DNA of 64,000 nt from Allopontixanthobacter sediminis (GCF_009828115.1 NZ_WTYL01000001.1:496001-560000); one strand, 5' to 3'. Positions 8,807 through 17,151 are shown, numbered from the stretch's first letter. Translations and numbers: made by a program. The notes: generated by a model not told the origin, from the sequence alone.

Positions 8807-10492
8807 TCAGCCGCCGCCGGGACTGTGCGGACCCTTGGGTGCCGAGACCGATGCATCCTGGTCTGCGCCGATCCGGTATTGCTCGGGATTTGTCGCGGCA
8901 CGTTTATCCCACGCGATGCGGTACAAGTCGAACCGGCGATCGGCGAGGTTCTGCACCGTCCCCTCGGCGCGCGCCCAACTGAGGTCGGCCAGGTTGACGT
9001 CGCTGATGGTCAGGGTCTCAACATTCTCGCTCGCCTCGGCAGCGATACCGTCCCGCGCGAAGGGGAAATCGCACGGCGTGAGGATGCAGCTCTGGGCATA
9101 TTGAATGTCCATGTTGGCCACATTGGGCAAGTTGCCCACGTTGCCGCTCATAACCACGAAGCACTGGTTTTCGATCGCCCGGGCCTGCGCACAGTAACGC
9201 ACGCGCATGTATCCCTGTCTGCTATCGGTGCAGAACGGTACGAAGATTATCCGCGCGCCTTCGTCGACCAGGCGGCGGGCCAGTTCCGGGAATTCGCTGT
9301 CGTAGCAGATAAGCACCCCTATCGGGCCGCAATCCGTGGGGATCGCGTCGATGGAATCGCCGCCCTTGATGTTCCACCAATAGGCTTCGTTCGGGGTCGG
9401 GTGAATTTTTTCCTGCGAATAGATCGATCCGTCACGCAGACAGACATAGGCGACGTTGTGAATGTCGCCGTCTTCCAGTCGCGTCGGGTGGGAACCGCCG
9501 ATAATGTTGATGTTGTATTTCAGCGCCATGTCCGACAGCGTCTGGCGGATTTTCGGGGTGTACCGGGACAACGTCTCGATCGCTTCCAGGGGCGTCAATT
9601 CCTTCTCTTCGAAAGACAGCAGCATGAGCGTGAACAATTCAGGAAAGACAATGAAATCCGCTTCATAATCCGCTGCCACGTCGACGAAATATTCGATGTG
9701 GCGGATGAATTCCGCGAAATCCTTGACCGAGCGTGCTTGCAATTGACAGGTGGCGATGCGGACGCTTTCGACCCCGCGCGGCAGGCGGTGCTTCTGCGGC
9801 TTGTCATGATCGACATAGGGGTTGCGCCACATCATGTGGACCGCGAATGCCTTCGATTTCTTGTCTTCGGGCAGGTAGTTCGGAAGGATCCCGATCGGTT
9901 CGAATCCGTTGGCGAGTTGAAAGCGCAGCACCGGATCGTGGATCTTGTTCTCGATGACCTGGGCAAGGTAATCCTGCGGCCCATCGACCTTGCGCCAGAA
10001 CCGTTTGAGGTTTGGCATCCGGCCGCCGAACACGATGCCGGTCAGTTCGAGCCGCTCCGCCAGCGCGCGCCGTTCCTCGTAAAGCCGCCGGCCGATGCGT
10101 GTGCCGCGTGACTTGGGATCGACACACATTTCATAACCATAAAGCCACTCGCCGGTGGGAAGGTGGCGCGAACCGAACCCGTTGCCGGTAATCTCGTCCC
10201 AGCTATGCGGCTTGAGCGCAGTGTTGGCGCTGAGCCGCATCGACGCGCAGTAGCCGACGAGAACGCCGTCCATCTTGGCGACAAAACAGCCGTCGGGGAA
10301 ATTGTTGATCTGGCCGCGGATTTCGCCGTGGGTGTAGGCGGGGAGGTCGGCATAGGCACGCCGGACCAGATCCGCGATCGCCCGCACGTCGGCTGGCCGG
10401 GCCTGTCTGACTTCGAGGCGGGCCTTGCCTCGGCGTTCCTTGTCCGTAGTGCTCTCTGCGTCGGAGGAAGCTGGTTTGGACGAGTTCGCCAT
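8807..10492 (-). CDS. GNAT acetyltransferase-nitrilase fusion protein
   Basis: 561-residue two-domain enzyme. The N-terminal half (about residues 28-200) is a GNAT N-acetyltransferase (ARPADVRAIADLVRRAY, then the acetyl-CoA loop region SRGTRIGRRLYEERRALAE). The C-terminal half (about 245-530) is a carbon-nitrogen hydrolase with the Glu-Lys-Cys catalytic set: Glu in FPELF near 284, Lys in EKIHPTPNE near 361 and Cys in LICYDSEFPE near 395. Fusions of this architecture occur in several bacterial phyla, but their substrates are not established to my knowledge. The termini (SSKPASSDAES, and APKGPHSPGGG at the end) look disordered. It lies 76 bp downstream of icd in the same direction, with no obvious terminator between. 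Confidence 0.88.
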   Translation of the reverse strand: MANSSKPASSDAESTTDKERRGKARLEVRQARPADVRAIADLVRRAYADLPAYTHGEIRGQINNFPDGCFVAKMDGVLVGYCASMRLSANTALKPHSWDEITGNGFGSRHLPTGEWLYGYEMCVDPKSRGTRIGRRLYEERRALAERLELTGIVFGGRMPNLKRFWRKVDGPQDYLAQVIENKIHDPVLRFQLANGFEPIGILPNYLPEDKKSKAFAVHMMWRNPYVDHDKPQKHRLPRGVESVRIATCQLQARSVKDFAEFIRHIEYFVDVAADYEADFIVFPELFTLMLLSFEEKELTPLEAIETLSRYTPKIRQTLSDMALKYNINIIGGSHPTRLEDGDIHNVAYVCLRDGSIYSQEKIHPTPNEAYWWNIKGGDSIDAIPTDCGPIGVLICYDSEFPELARRLVDEGARIIFVPFCTDSRQGYMRVRYCAQARAIENQCFVVMSGNVGNLPNVANMDIQYAQSCILTPCDFPFARDGIAAEASENVETLTISDVNLADLSWARAEGTVQNLADRRFDLYRIAWDKRAATNPEQYRIGADQDASVSAPKGPHSPGGG

Positions 10493-10568
10493 GGGTTACG
10501 CTTTCAAGAAAGAAGGCCGCGCAGACCCCAAACAGGATCGGCACGGCCCCCAATCGTCATTTGAGGAA

Positions 10569-11789
10569 TTAAGCCCAGTTCTGCATTTCTGCATCCAGGT
10601 TGGTTACGATCGCCTCGAAGAATTGTTCCGTGGTCAGCCAGCTCTGGCCAGGGCCGATGAGCAGCGCCAGGTCCTTGGTCATGTGACCCTTCTCGACCGT
10701 TTCGATGCAGATCCGCTCGATGGTTTCAGCAAACCGGACCACGTCGGGCGTGTTATCGAACTTGCCGCGGTACATCAGGCCCCGCGTCCATGCGAAGATG
10801 GATGCGATCGGATTGGTGGACGTTGCCTTGCCTTGTTCGTGCTGGCGGTAATGGCGGGTGACAGTGCCATGCGCGGCTTCCGCTTCCACGGTCTTGCCAT
10901 CAGGTGACATGAGCACGGAAGTCATCAGGCCGAGCGAGCCGAAACCCTGTGCAACCGTGTCTGACTGCACGTCGCCGTCGTAATTCTTGCAGGCCCAGAC
11001 GAATTTGCCGCTCCATTTGAGCGCCGATGCTACCATGTCATCGATCAGGCGATGTTCGTAGGAGATGCCGGCTTCGGCGAACTTTTCCTTGAATTCGCTT
11101 TCGAAGATTTCTTCGAACAGATCCTTGAAGCGGCCGTCATAGGCCTTGAGGATCGTGTTCTTGGTCGAGAGGTACACCGGCCACTTGCGGTCCAGCCCGT
11201 AATTCATCGAGGCGCGGGCGAAATCGCGGATCGAATCGTCGAGGTTGTACATCGCCATGGCGACGCCGGGGCTTTCGAACTCGAACACGTCAAGGTCGAT
11301 ATTCTTGCCGTCGGCACCTTCAAACACCAGGCGGAGCTTGCCCGCGCCGGGGATCAGGGTGTCGGTGGCACGGTACTGGTCACCGAAGGCATGACGGCCA
11401 ACCACGATCGGGTCGGTCCATCCCGGCACCAGACGCGGAACGTTGTCGATCACGATCGGTTCGCGGAAAACCACGCCGCCAAGGATGTTGCGGATCGTGC
11501 CGTTGGGCGAACGCCACATTTTCTTGAGGCCGAATTCTTCCACGCGGGCTTCGTCCGGGGTGATCGTGGCGCATTTGACGCCGACGCCGTATTTCTTGAT
11601 CGCGTTAGCGGAATCGACCGTGATCTGGTCGTCCGTCTCGTCGCGCTTTTCGATCGAGAGATCGTAATATTTAAGGTCGATGTCCAGATAGGGCAGGATC
11701 AGCCGTTCGCGGATCCACTGCCAGATAATCCTGGTCATTTCATCGCCGTCGAGTTCGACGACCGGGTTTGCTACCTTGATCTTCGCCAT
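10569..11789 (-). CDS. icd: NADP-dependent isocitrate dehydrogenase
   Basis: 406-residue TCA-cycle enzyme converting isocitrate to 2-oxoglutarate and CO2 with production of NADPH. The sequence is of the homodimeric, eukaryote-like subfamily rather than the E. coli Icd type: N-terminal [20 protein letters not shown], substrate segment [12 protein letters not shown], and C-terminal [21 protein letters not shown] and AHGTVTRHY. The length is complete. The upstream region (11790-11926) holds no further gene before the divergently oriented bufferin-type operon. Confidence 0.95.
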   Translation of the reverse strand: MAKIKVANPVVELDGDEMTRIIWQWIRERLILPYLDIDLKYYDLSIEKRDETDDQITVDSANAIKKYGVGVKCATITPDEARVEEFGLKKMWRSPNGTIRNILGGVVFREPIVIDNVPRLVPGWTDPIVVGRHAFGDQYRATDTLIPGAGKLRLVFEGADGKNIDLDVFEFESPGVAMAMYNLDDSIRDFARASMNYGLDRKWPVYLSTKNTILKAYDGRFKDLFEEIFESEFKEKFAEAGISYEHRLIDDMVASALKWSGKFVWACKNYDGDVQSDTVAQGFGSLGLMTSVLMSPDGKTVEAEAAHGTVTRHYRQHEQGKATSTNPIASIFAWTRGLMYRGKFDNTPDVVRFAETIERICIETVEKGHMTKDLALLIGPGQSWLTTEQFFEAIVTNLDAEMQNWA

Positions 11790-11926
11790 GGTCTTCCTGT
11801 GCCTGTTCTTCCGAGAGTTGGAGGGGCTTTAGCAGAGGAGGCTTGAGGCGCAAGGCGGGGGCTTTGAATTCCGCCGGGCGTCCAAAAGAAAGCGGCACCG
11901 CGTATCAGCAAAATTTTTCGCGGGGT

Positions 11927-11952
11927 GTAACAATGATCCGCGAAACGGCGAA
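11927..11952 (+). promoter_or_regulatory. candidate SigF-dependent promoter of the bufB operon
   Basis: GTAACA at 11927-11932 and CGAA at 11949-11952 are separated by exactly 16 bp. From memory, the Caulobacter SigF promoter is GTAACC-N16-CGAA, so five of six and four of four bases match with the exact spacing. The downstream operon itself encodes SigF and NrsF, so autoregulation is the natural reading. Transcription would start near 11958-11960. Confidence 0.65.
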
Positions 11953-12002
11953 TCCAAGGTGGAGCGGGCAGTTAGTCCGGCTTTGCCAAAGAGGAAAAAC
12001 CG

Positions 12003-12083
12003 ATGGTTCAGACCTACACTGCCGCTGCCGATTTGCTCGTCGCTGACCGCGCATCGCAGCGTCCGTTCCCGCTGGGGGCCTAG
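12003..12083 (+). CDS. 26-residue small ORF in the place of bufA
   Basis: A short ORF that begins MVQTYTAAADLL and ends QRPFPLGA, then TAG at 12081-12083. It has one of the best ribosome binding sites of the region (GAGG at 11991-11994, 8 bases before the ATG) and is the first ORF after the candidate SigF promoter. bufB follows after 30 bp. In related operons this position is held by the bufferin precursor (DUF2282), about 90-100 residues with a signal peptide and four cysteines. This peptide has no cysteine and no signal sequence, so it is not a bufferin. It could be a regulatory leader ORF, an unknown MNIO substrate, or chance. Confidence 0.4.
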   Translation: MVQTYTAAADLLVADRASQRPFPLGA

Positions 12084-12113
12084 GCCCTCGGGTCGCGGCG
12101 GATACTGGCTGGC

Positions 12114-13022
12114 ATGAACATTCCTTCCGAACTGCCCCCCACGGTGGGAATAGGGCTCAAGCCGCAACATTATGCGGTTGTGCTGGAGTCCGTGTCAGCC
12201 AGTATTCGCTCTACAGGTTCGGCCCAATCAGCGAAGCCCGGCTGGGTCGAGGTCCATCCGCAGAACTATTTTTGCGATGGCGGCCCGCCTCATCGCTGGC
12301 TGGAAGAGATAGCGCAGCATTTTCCGGTAAGCTTCCATTCCGTGGGTCTGTCGCTCGGAACGGCATCGGGGGTGGACCGCGAGGAACTCGGCCACCTCGC
12401 TGCACTGAGTGCCCGGTATTCGCCCGCATCCATTTCCGACCATTTAAGTTGGAGCGGAAACACCAGCAATCGTTACCCCGACTTGCTGCCCGTTCCTTAT
12501 ACCAAGTTGGCGCTAGATCACTTCGTTACGCAGGTCTCGATTGTGCAGGAAAAGCTCGGCCGAAAAATCCTGGTCGAGAACCCCTCGCGCTATCTCGCCT
12601 TTACGGGAGACGAAATGGGCGAAGTGGATTTTCTCCATTTGCTGTGTGAGCGCGCAGGTTGCGGCATCCTGTTCGATATCAACAACGTCGAAGTCTCCGC
12701 GACCAATCTCGGCTTCGATCCGTGGACTTTCGTGGACAACGTCGATCCGGCGCTGGTTGGCGAAATCCATCTCGCCGGCCATGCGCGCGAAGAGCACCCT
12801 GAAGGACCTTTGCTGATCGACGATCACGGTTCGCCGGTATCGCCCCTGACATGGGCGCTCTTCGAGAGATTTGTCGGCCGCTCGGGTCCCAAACCTGTCC
12901 TGATCGAATGGGACACCGGCGTTCCGGAATACGGCATCCTGATGGAGGAGGTGGCGAAGGCTGAGGCGATCATGCGTGATGCCGGGGTCGCCAAGGCGAG
13001 GGCAGCCCATGCAGTCGCTTGA
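12114..13022 (+). CDS. bufB: DUF692 family MNIO enzyme (BufB-type)
   Basis: 302-residue TIM-barrel multinuclear non-heme iron oxygenase of the BufB/MbnB family, which modifies peptide substrates (cysteine thiooxazole formation in bufferins, oxazolone/thioamide in methanobactin). Likely metal ligands are visible: H75 in SFHSVGLSLG, D109-H110 in SDHLSW, E155 in VENPSRY, D188 in LFDINN, H219 and H223 in EIHLAGH, and E265 in IEWDTGVPEY. N-terminal GIGLKPQHY and EVHPQNYF are standard for the family. The partner protein BufC overlaps its end. The usual substrate gene bufA is absent upstream; a 26-codon ORF stands there instead. Which peptide this enzyme modifies is therefore unclear. Confidence 0.88.
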   Translation: MNIPSELPPTVGIGLKPQHYAVVLESVSASIRSTGSAQSAKPGWVEVHPQNYFCDGGPPHRWLEEIAQHFPVSFHSVGLSLGTASGVDREELGHLAALSARYSPASISDHLSWSGNTSNRYPDLLPVPYTKLALDHFVTQVSIVQEKLGRKILVENPSRYLAFTGDEMGEVDFLHLLCERAGCGILFDINNVEVSATNLGFDPWTFVDNVDPALVGEIHLAGHAREEHPEGPLLIDDHGSPVSPLTWALFERFVGRSGPKPVLIEWDTGVPEYGILMEEVAKAEAIMRDAGVAKARAAHAVA

Positions 13023-13752
13023 AGATATGCAGGCGTCGATGATGACGATGCTGGACAAAGGGCCGACCTATCTTGAGCCGGGGCTGTTCGAGGGGGCGCC
13101 GATGAGAATGCTCCGCGGCCTGAAAGTCCATGCCAACACGGTGTCGCATGCGCGGCTGGTCGCCTTGGAAGAAACATTTCCCAAGACCCGTGAGTGCCTT
13201 GGGCATCCGGAATTCAACGAACTATGCCGGGATTACATCGACTATCCTGGCGTGACCGGTTTTTCGCTCGATCAAATCGGCCGGAAATTCGCGGAGTTCC
13301 TCGATGCCCGCCTCGTCGCTGACGAAATTCGTGATCTTGTTCGCGTTGAATGGGCCTGGCTTGAAAGCTACCATGCTGCCGAGGCGGTGCCGCTGGAGCT
13401 TGCCGACCTTGCCGGCCTGAGCGACGCTGCAGTCCTTGATATGGAGATTGTCCTGCACCCGTCGGTTCGGACGATCGGGTTCGATGCCCCGCCCCATGAA
13501 GTGTTGGTCTCGGAAGCCCCAGGTTTGGCAAATGCAGCCGCCTTGATGATCGTCCGGCCGCAAGAGCAAGTTCTGATGTCGCCGCTGGACTTCGCCCAAC
13601 TGGCAGCAACGGGTTATGCCGCCGAGCCTGTCAGGATTTGTAACCTTCTGGCGTCGCTGGGCGAATTGCAGGACGGAACCGAACTGCTTCCGACATTGAT
13701 TTCGCTGATCGGAACAGGCGCATTTATCGGCCTTCGAGGATTTCAGGCATGA
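13009..13752 (+). CDS. bufC: DUF2063 family protein (BufC-type MNIO partner)
   Basis: 247 residues from the ATG at 13009, which has GAGGG 6-7 bases upstream; the open frame extends back to 12976 but that start has no binding site. The N-terminal half carries the DUF2063 signature (KVHANTVSHARLVALEETFPKTRE). In MNIO systems this protein recruits the precursor peptide and assists the oxygenase, acting in the cytoplasm. The start overlaps the end of bufB by 14 bases, indicating translational coupling, and its own stop overlaps the next gene by four bases. A second family name, 'putative DNA-binding domain protein', is used in databases but is probably misleading. Confidence 0.82.
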   Translation: MQSLEDMQASMMTMLDKGPTYLEPGLFEGAPMRMLRGLKVHANTVSHARLVALEETFPKTRECLGHPEFNELCRDYIDYPGVTGFSLDQIGRKFAEFLDARLVADEIRDLVRVEWAWLESYHAAEAVPLELADLAGLSDAAVLDMEIVLHPSVRTIGFDAPPHEVLVSEAPGLANAAALMIVRPQEQVLMSPLDFAQLAATGYAAEPVRICNLLASLGELQDGTELLPTLISLIGTGAFIGLRGFQA

Positions 13753-14198
13753 TCGCATTGTATGACCGGGTGACGGTATGGCTTTCGGCGAAGGTCCCGG
13801 AGGCGGTCATGCTGCTGTTCGTGCGGATCGCGCTGGCGGGGATTTTCTGGCGCTCTGGCCGGACCAAGGTTGAGGAAGGCAGCTGGTTTTCGATCAGCGA
13901 CATCACCTATTATCTGTTCGGCGAGGAATACGCCAACGTGCCGCTGCCGTCCGATTTCGCCGCCGTGATGGCTACCGTTTCCGAGCACGTCTTTCCGGCC
14001 CTGCTAGTTCTGGGCTTTTTCACGCGTCTGTCGGCGGGTGCGCTACTGGGCATGACCATGGTCATCCAGATATTCGTTTACCCTGACGCGTGGTGGCCGG
14101 TACACTCGCTGTGGGTCGCCCTGGCGCTGGTGCTGATCGTGCGCGGCGGCGGGATGTTCTCGCTCGATGCGCCCTTGCTGGAGAAGGTCCGCCGATGA
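13749..14198 (+). CDS. bufD: DoxX family membrane protein
   Basis: 149-residue inner-membrane protein with about four hydrophobic segments and the DoxX-type start (VMLLFVRIALAGIFWRSGRTKV). Homologues sit in the same position in bufferin/gold-induced operons (gigD, bufD). The precise function is not known; roles in redox stress or quinone chemistry have been suggested for DoxX proteins. The start ATGA overlaps the end of bufC, and the stop overlaps the start of sigF by four bases. The conserved operon position supports a membrane component of the metal-stress response. Confidence 0.82.
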   Translation: MIALYDRVTVWLSAKVPEAVMLLFVRIALAGIFWRSGRTKVEEGSWFSISDITYYLFGEEYANVPLPSDFAAVMATVSEHVFPALLVLGFFTRLSAGALLGMTMVIQIFVYPDAWWPVHSLWVALALVLIVRGGGMFSLDAPLLEKVRR

Positions 14199-14719
14199 TC
14201 GCAGACGATGCCACGATGGCGCGGCTGATGGCGATGTCGCAGGCGGGGGACCGCCAAGCCTATGCGACATTGCTGGCCGAATGCCAGAAATGGCTCAAGC
14301 GCTTCTATGCGCGGCGGATCGTGCCGCACCAGATCGACGATCTGGTGCAGGACACGCTGCTGTCGCTCCACCGCAAGATTGCCAGCTACGATCCTGCCCG
14401 GCCATTCCTGCCCTGGCTCGCGGCGATCGCGCGGTATCGCTGGGTCGACCATCTGCGCAAGGTTTACAAGGCGGATGAGACCGGCTTCGACGACAGCTTC
14501 GCGGCAGACAGTTCCGAACCGGCGATCGTCGCGCGGATCAGCCTCGAGCGGATGTTTTCCTATCTGCCCCCGGCCCAGGCGCGCGCCATCGAGCTGGTCA
14601 AGATCGAGGGGTTGTCGATCGCCGAAGCTTCCCACGCCTGCGGCCAGAGCGAATCGCTGGTCAAGGTCAATATTCACCGGGGGCTGAAGAGGCTCGCCGC
14701 CATGATCGAGAAAGAGTAA
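14195..14719 (+). CDS. sigF: ECF sigma factor SigF
   Basis: 174-residue ECF sigma factor. Region 2 is at about residues 10-85 (QIDDLVQDTLLSLHRK, RPFLPWLAAIARYRWVDHLRK) and region 4 at about 120-170 (LPPAQARAIELVKIEGLSIAEAS with its recognition helix SESLVKVNIHRGLKRL). The ATG at 14195 overlaps the doxX stop; the upstream open frame lies inside doxX. It is followed 5 bp later by an NrsF-type anti-sigma factor, the Caulobacter SigF-NrsF arrangement that responds to chromate, cadmium and copper-type stress. A matching promoter stands at 11927, upstream of the same operon. Confidence 0.88.
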   Translation: MIADDATMARLMAMSQAGDRQAYATLLAECQKWLKRFYARRIVPHQIDDLVQDTLLSLHRKIASYDPARPFLPWLAAIARYRWVDHLRKVYKADETGFDDSFAADSSEPAIVARISLERMFSYLPPAQARAIELVKIEGLSIAEASHACGQSESLVKVNIHRGLKRLAAMIEKE

Positions 14720-14724
14720 TCTGC

Positions 14725-15369
14725 ATGCCGACCGACAATCAGGATTTTATCGAAGGATTGGTAGGCGATCTCCGGCCGCATCAGCCGCTGACATTGCGGC
14801 GCGGGCTGGCGATAGCGGTAGGCAGCACCGCATTGACGGTCGGGATCATGGCCCTGCTCGCCGGCCTCCGCTCCGATGTGATGACCGGACATTTCAACCC
14901 GGTGTTCCTGCTCGCGACCGGCCTGTTCCTGATGCTCGGGGTGGCGGCCACGTTCGCGGTTATCAGTATGAGCCGACCGCAGGTCGGCAACACCCACGGC
15001 GGCTGGATGTGGGCCGCCGCTATGGCGGCGCTGCTGCCAGTATCGGCGGGTGTGCTGGGAGTCGCCGACCACGGCAGCGCTTTCTTCCAGTCCCAGCCGG
15101 CGCAGGGGATCGGCTGCCTGGTCAACGGGAGCCTGCTTGGCCTTATAACCGGCGGCGCGCTGACCCTTTGGCTACGCCGCGGCGCCCCGACATCGCCGCA
15201 GCAGGCCGGCCTGCTGACCGGCCTTGCCGCCGGGAGCGTGGGCATCTTCGCCTACTCGCTGCATTGCCCCTATGACGACCTCTATCACATCGGCATCTGG
15301 CATAGCCTCGCGGTCGCCGCGAGCGCACTCGCCGGACGGATATTCGTCCCTGCGCTCATCCGCTGGTGA
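14725..15369 (+). CDS. nrsF: anti-sigma factor NrsF (DUF1109)
   Basis: 214-residue integral membrane protein with about six hydrophobic segments. It holds SigF at the membrane until metal or redox stress releases it. The only two cysteines are C131 (GIGCLVNGS) and C181 (SLHCPYDDLYHIGIWH); as I recall, the conserved functional cysteines of Caulobacter NrsF have the same numbers. The aromatic/His-rich stretch after C181 is also typical. It is the last gene of the operon and is followed by a strong bidirectional terminator at 15429-15465. Confidence 0.88.
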   Translation: MPTDNQDFIEGLVGDLRPHQPLTLRRGLAIAVGSTALTVGIMALLAGLRSDVMTGHFNPVFLLATGLFLMLGVAATFAVISMSRPQVGNTHGGWMWAAAMAALLPVSAGVLGVADHGSAFFQSQPAQGIGCLVNGSLLGLITGGALTLWLRRGAPTSPQQAGLLTGLAAGSVGIFAYSLHCPYDDLYHIGIWHSLAVAASALAGRIFVPALIRW

Positions 15370-15428
15370 CCTCGGGCAATCGTTCTGCGGCGTGATACGA
15401 CGCGCCGCGCAAAGACACTCCGAGCAAC

Positions 15429-15465
15429 AAAAAACCCCTCAAGTCCGGTGACTTGAGGGGTTTTT
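15429..15465. terminator. bidirectional terminator between nrsF and tRNA-Val
   Basis: A perfect 12-bp stem (CCCCTCAAGTC with its complement around a CGGT loop) is flanked by a run of A on the left and T on the right, so it can end transcription from both strands. Confidence 0.88.
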
Positions 15466-15468
15466 GAA

Positions 15469-15543
15469 TGGTGGGCGTAGAGAGAGTTGAACTCCCGGCC
15501 CCTGCGATGTCAACACAGTGCTCTACCACTGAGCTATACGCCC
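15469..15543 (-). tRNA. tRNA-Val (anticodon GAC)
   Basis: The minus strand folds as a full cloverleaf: acceptor GGGCGTA/TACGCCC with discriminator A and encoded CCA, D arm GCTCAGTGGTAGAGC, anticodon stem CTGTG/CGCAG with loop TTGACAT (anticodon GAC, valine), and T arm GGGAG-TTCAACT-CTCTC. The 3' end faces the shared terminator, 3 bp away. Confidence 0.95.
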
Positions 15544-15660
15544 ACATTATTCATCGCTGACTAAACAGCAGGCGCGCCCTCTAGCGTCTGGCTACGGCGG
15601 GCGCAAGTAGGTGTTTGGCTTGGCGTACCGGAATGCCTGCGCGCCCGGGTGATACGTTCC

Positions 15661-16050
15661 TTAGAGGCTGGCGTGAACGCGGTCTTCGAAAGCCCGCTCC
15701 ACTTCCAGCACGAGGTCGCGCAAGTGGAACGGCTTCGACAGCACCTTGGCCTGGGGCTGTTCGCGGCTGGCCTTCAGCGTTACCGCCGCGAAGCCGGTGA
15801 TGAACATCACCTTCGTGCGCGGGCTAATCTCGTTGCAGCGCTGAGCCAGTTCGATCCCGTCCATCTCCGGCATCACGATGTCCGACAAAAGCAGATCGAA
15901 ATGCTCCTGTTCGAGGAAGGGCAGGGCGGCGGTGCCCCGGTCGACGGCTACCACGTCATATCCGGCATTCTCGAGCGCACGCGCGAGGTAACCCCGCATC
16001 GCTTCTTCGTCTTCAGCCAACAGGATTCGCAGGGTATCGGGTTTTTCCAT
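15661..16050 (-). CDS. cpdR: response regulator CpdR
   Basis: 129-residue single-domain receiver. The phospho-acceptor is D57 in LLLSDIVMPEMDGIELA, with acidic residues at 13-15 (AEDEE) and the signaling Thr/Lys motifs MFITGFAAV and VLSKPFHLRDLV, which are nearly identical to Caulobacter CpdR. Unphosphorylated CpdR primes ClpXP to degrade CtrA-pathway and other substrates at the G1-S transition; the CckA-ChpT phosphorelay switches it off. The ATG at 16050 was chosen because the long upstream open frame overlaps the divergent gene. It lies between tRNA-Val and a divergent N-formylglutamate amidohydrolase. Confidence 0.9.
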   Translation of the reverse strand: MEKPDTLRILLAEDEEAMRGYLARALENAGYDVVAVDRGTAALPFLEQEHFDLLLSDIVMPEMDGIELAQRCNEISPRTKVMFITGFAAVTLKASREQPQAKVLSKPFHLRDLVLEVERAFEDRVHASL

Positions 16051-16144
16051 GATCGGCCCATAGACGACTTCGCTTAAAAAATCTTTGCAACTGTTTCGCA
16101 TGCCCCGCTTTGACACGGGGCGGGTAAGCGCTAATCCTCTTTCG

Positions 16145-17101
16145 ATGACCCGAACCCCGCTAGAAGCCAGGATCGACCAGGAGTGCCCAGTCCAGTCAGG
16201 CGGCACGATTCCCGGCACAAGCGAACCGGCGTTTTCGCTTCGCCAACCCTCCGATTGTCCGATACCGGTCATGATCGCGGCGCCCCATGCAGGACGGGCG
16301 TATTCCCCCGCCTTGCTACGAGCGATGCGGGATCCGGAATACTCAGCGATTCGCCTGGAGGACCGGCATGTCGACCGTATTGCGCTGGAAATCGCCCGGC
16401 AAACCGGTGCCGGGCTGTTGGTGGCCCACGCTCCGCGCGCCATGATCGATCTCAACCGGGCAAGCGATGACGTCGATTGGGAGATGATTCGCGGCGGCCA
16501 GCCAGCGAACGAGAAACGCACGCTGGCCAACCGGCGTTCGCGTACCGGACTCGGACTGGTTCCGCGGCGGCTGGCCCGCCATGGTGAAATCTGGAAGGAG
16601 CAAATCAGCCGCGAGGAATTGGATGCGCGAATAGAAGGTGTTCACCGGCCTTACCACCAAGCACTGGCCAAGGCGCTCGAGACCGTGCGTGACCGGTGGG
16701 GCGCTGTCCTGCTGATCGACCTGCATTCGATGCCGCCACTCAGGCCCCGGCACGAAGGTGACCGGCCACCTGAGATCGTCATCGGTGACCGCTTCGGAGC
16801 TTCGAGCGATGGACTGCTGGTGGCAGGGGCTTTCGCATACCTAGCGCGTCAGGAAAAAGCGGTTGCGCATAACCGGCCGTATGCCGGCGGCTACGTGCTT
16901 GACCGGCACGCCGCACCGGCGCGCGGCATACACGCCATGCAGATCGAGCTGTGCCGTTCGGCCTATCTGGACCGGCGTCTACAAGAGCCCTCTGCACGGA
17001 TGGCAGGCGTAGTCCGGTTGGTTGCCGGACTCGTGCGGGAACTGGGCGATACGACTGCGGCTCTCGGCCGGACGGGCAGCTTCTCGATCGCCGCAGAATA
17101 G
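16145..17101 (+). CDS. N-formylglutamate amidohydrolase
   Basis: 318 residues from the ATG at 16145; an alternative at 16085 would run into the cpdR promoter area. The family fold is clear: IAAPHAGRAYSP, ARQTGAGLLVAHAPRAMIDLNR, WGAVLLIDLHSMPP and ARGIHAMQIELCRSAYLD, with the His and Glu residues that bind zinc. The enzyme removes formate from N-formyl-L-glutamate, the last step of one histidine-degradation route, but no hut genes are nearby, so the true substrate may be another formylated or acylated amino acid. Expression probably starts in the 95-bp gap shared with cpdR. Confidence 0.85.
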   Translation: MTRTPLEARIDQECPVQSGGTIPGTSEPAFSLRQPSDCPIPVMIAAPHAGRAYSPALLRAMRDPEYSAIRLEDRHVDRIALEIARQTGAGLLVAHAPRAMIDLNRASDDVDWEMIRGGQPANEKRTLANRRSRTGLGLVPRRLARHGEIWKEQISREELDARIEGVHRPYHQALAKALETVRDRWGAVLLIDLHSMPPLRPRHEGDRPPEIVIGDRFGASSDGLLVAGAFAYLARQEKAVAHNRPYAGGYVLDRHAAPARGIHAMQIELCRSAYLDRRLQEPSARMAGVVRLVAGLVRELGDTTAALGRTGSFSIAAE

Positions 17102-17116
17102 ACTTCGCGAAACTTC

Positions 17117-17151
17117 AAAAAAAACCACCCCGTGCTTATCGCACGAGGTGG
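17117..17151 (-). terminator. strong Rho-independent terminator
   Basis: On the minus strand CCACC-T-CGTGC pairs with GCACG-G-GGTGG around a five-base loop, ten base pairs with one mismatch, and is followed by eight T residues (the A run at 17117-17124 of the plus strand). Confidence 0.85.

Noticed and set aside
8627-10111. 494-codon plus-strand ORF across the GNAT-nitrilase gene
   Set aside because: Antisense shadow; low-complexity translation with no recognisable motif.
11843-12046. 67-codon ORF overlapping the SigF-type promoter
   Set aside because: It starts upstream of the promoter, has no ribosome binding site, no signal peptide and no bufferin-like cysteine pattern.
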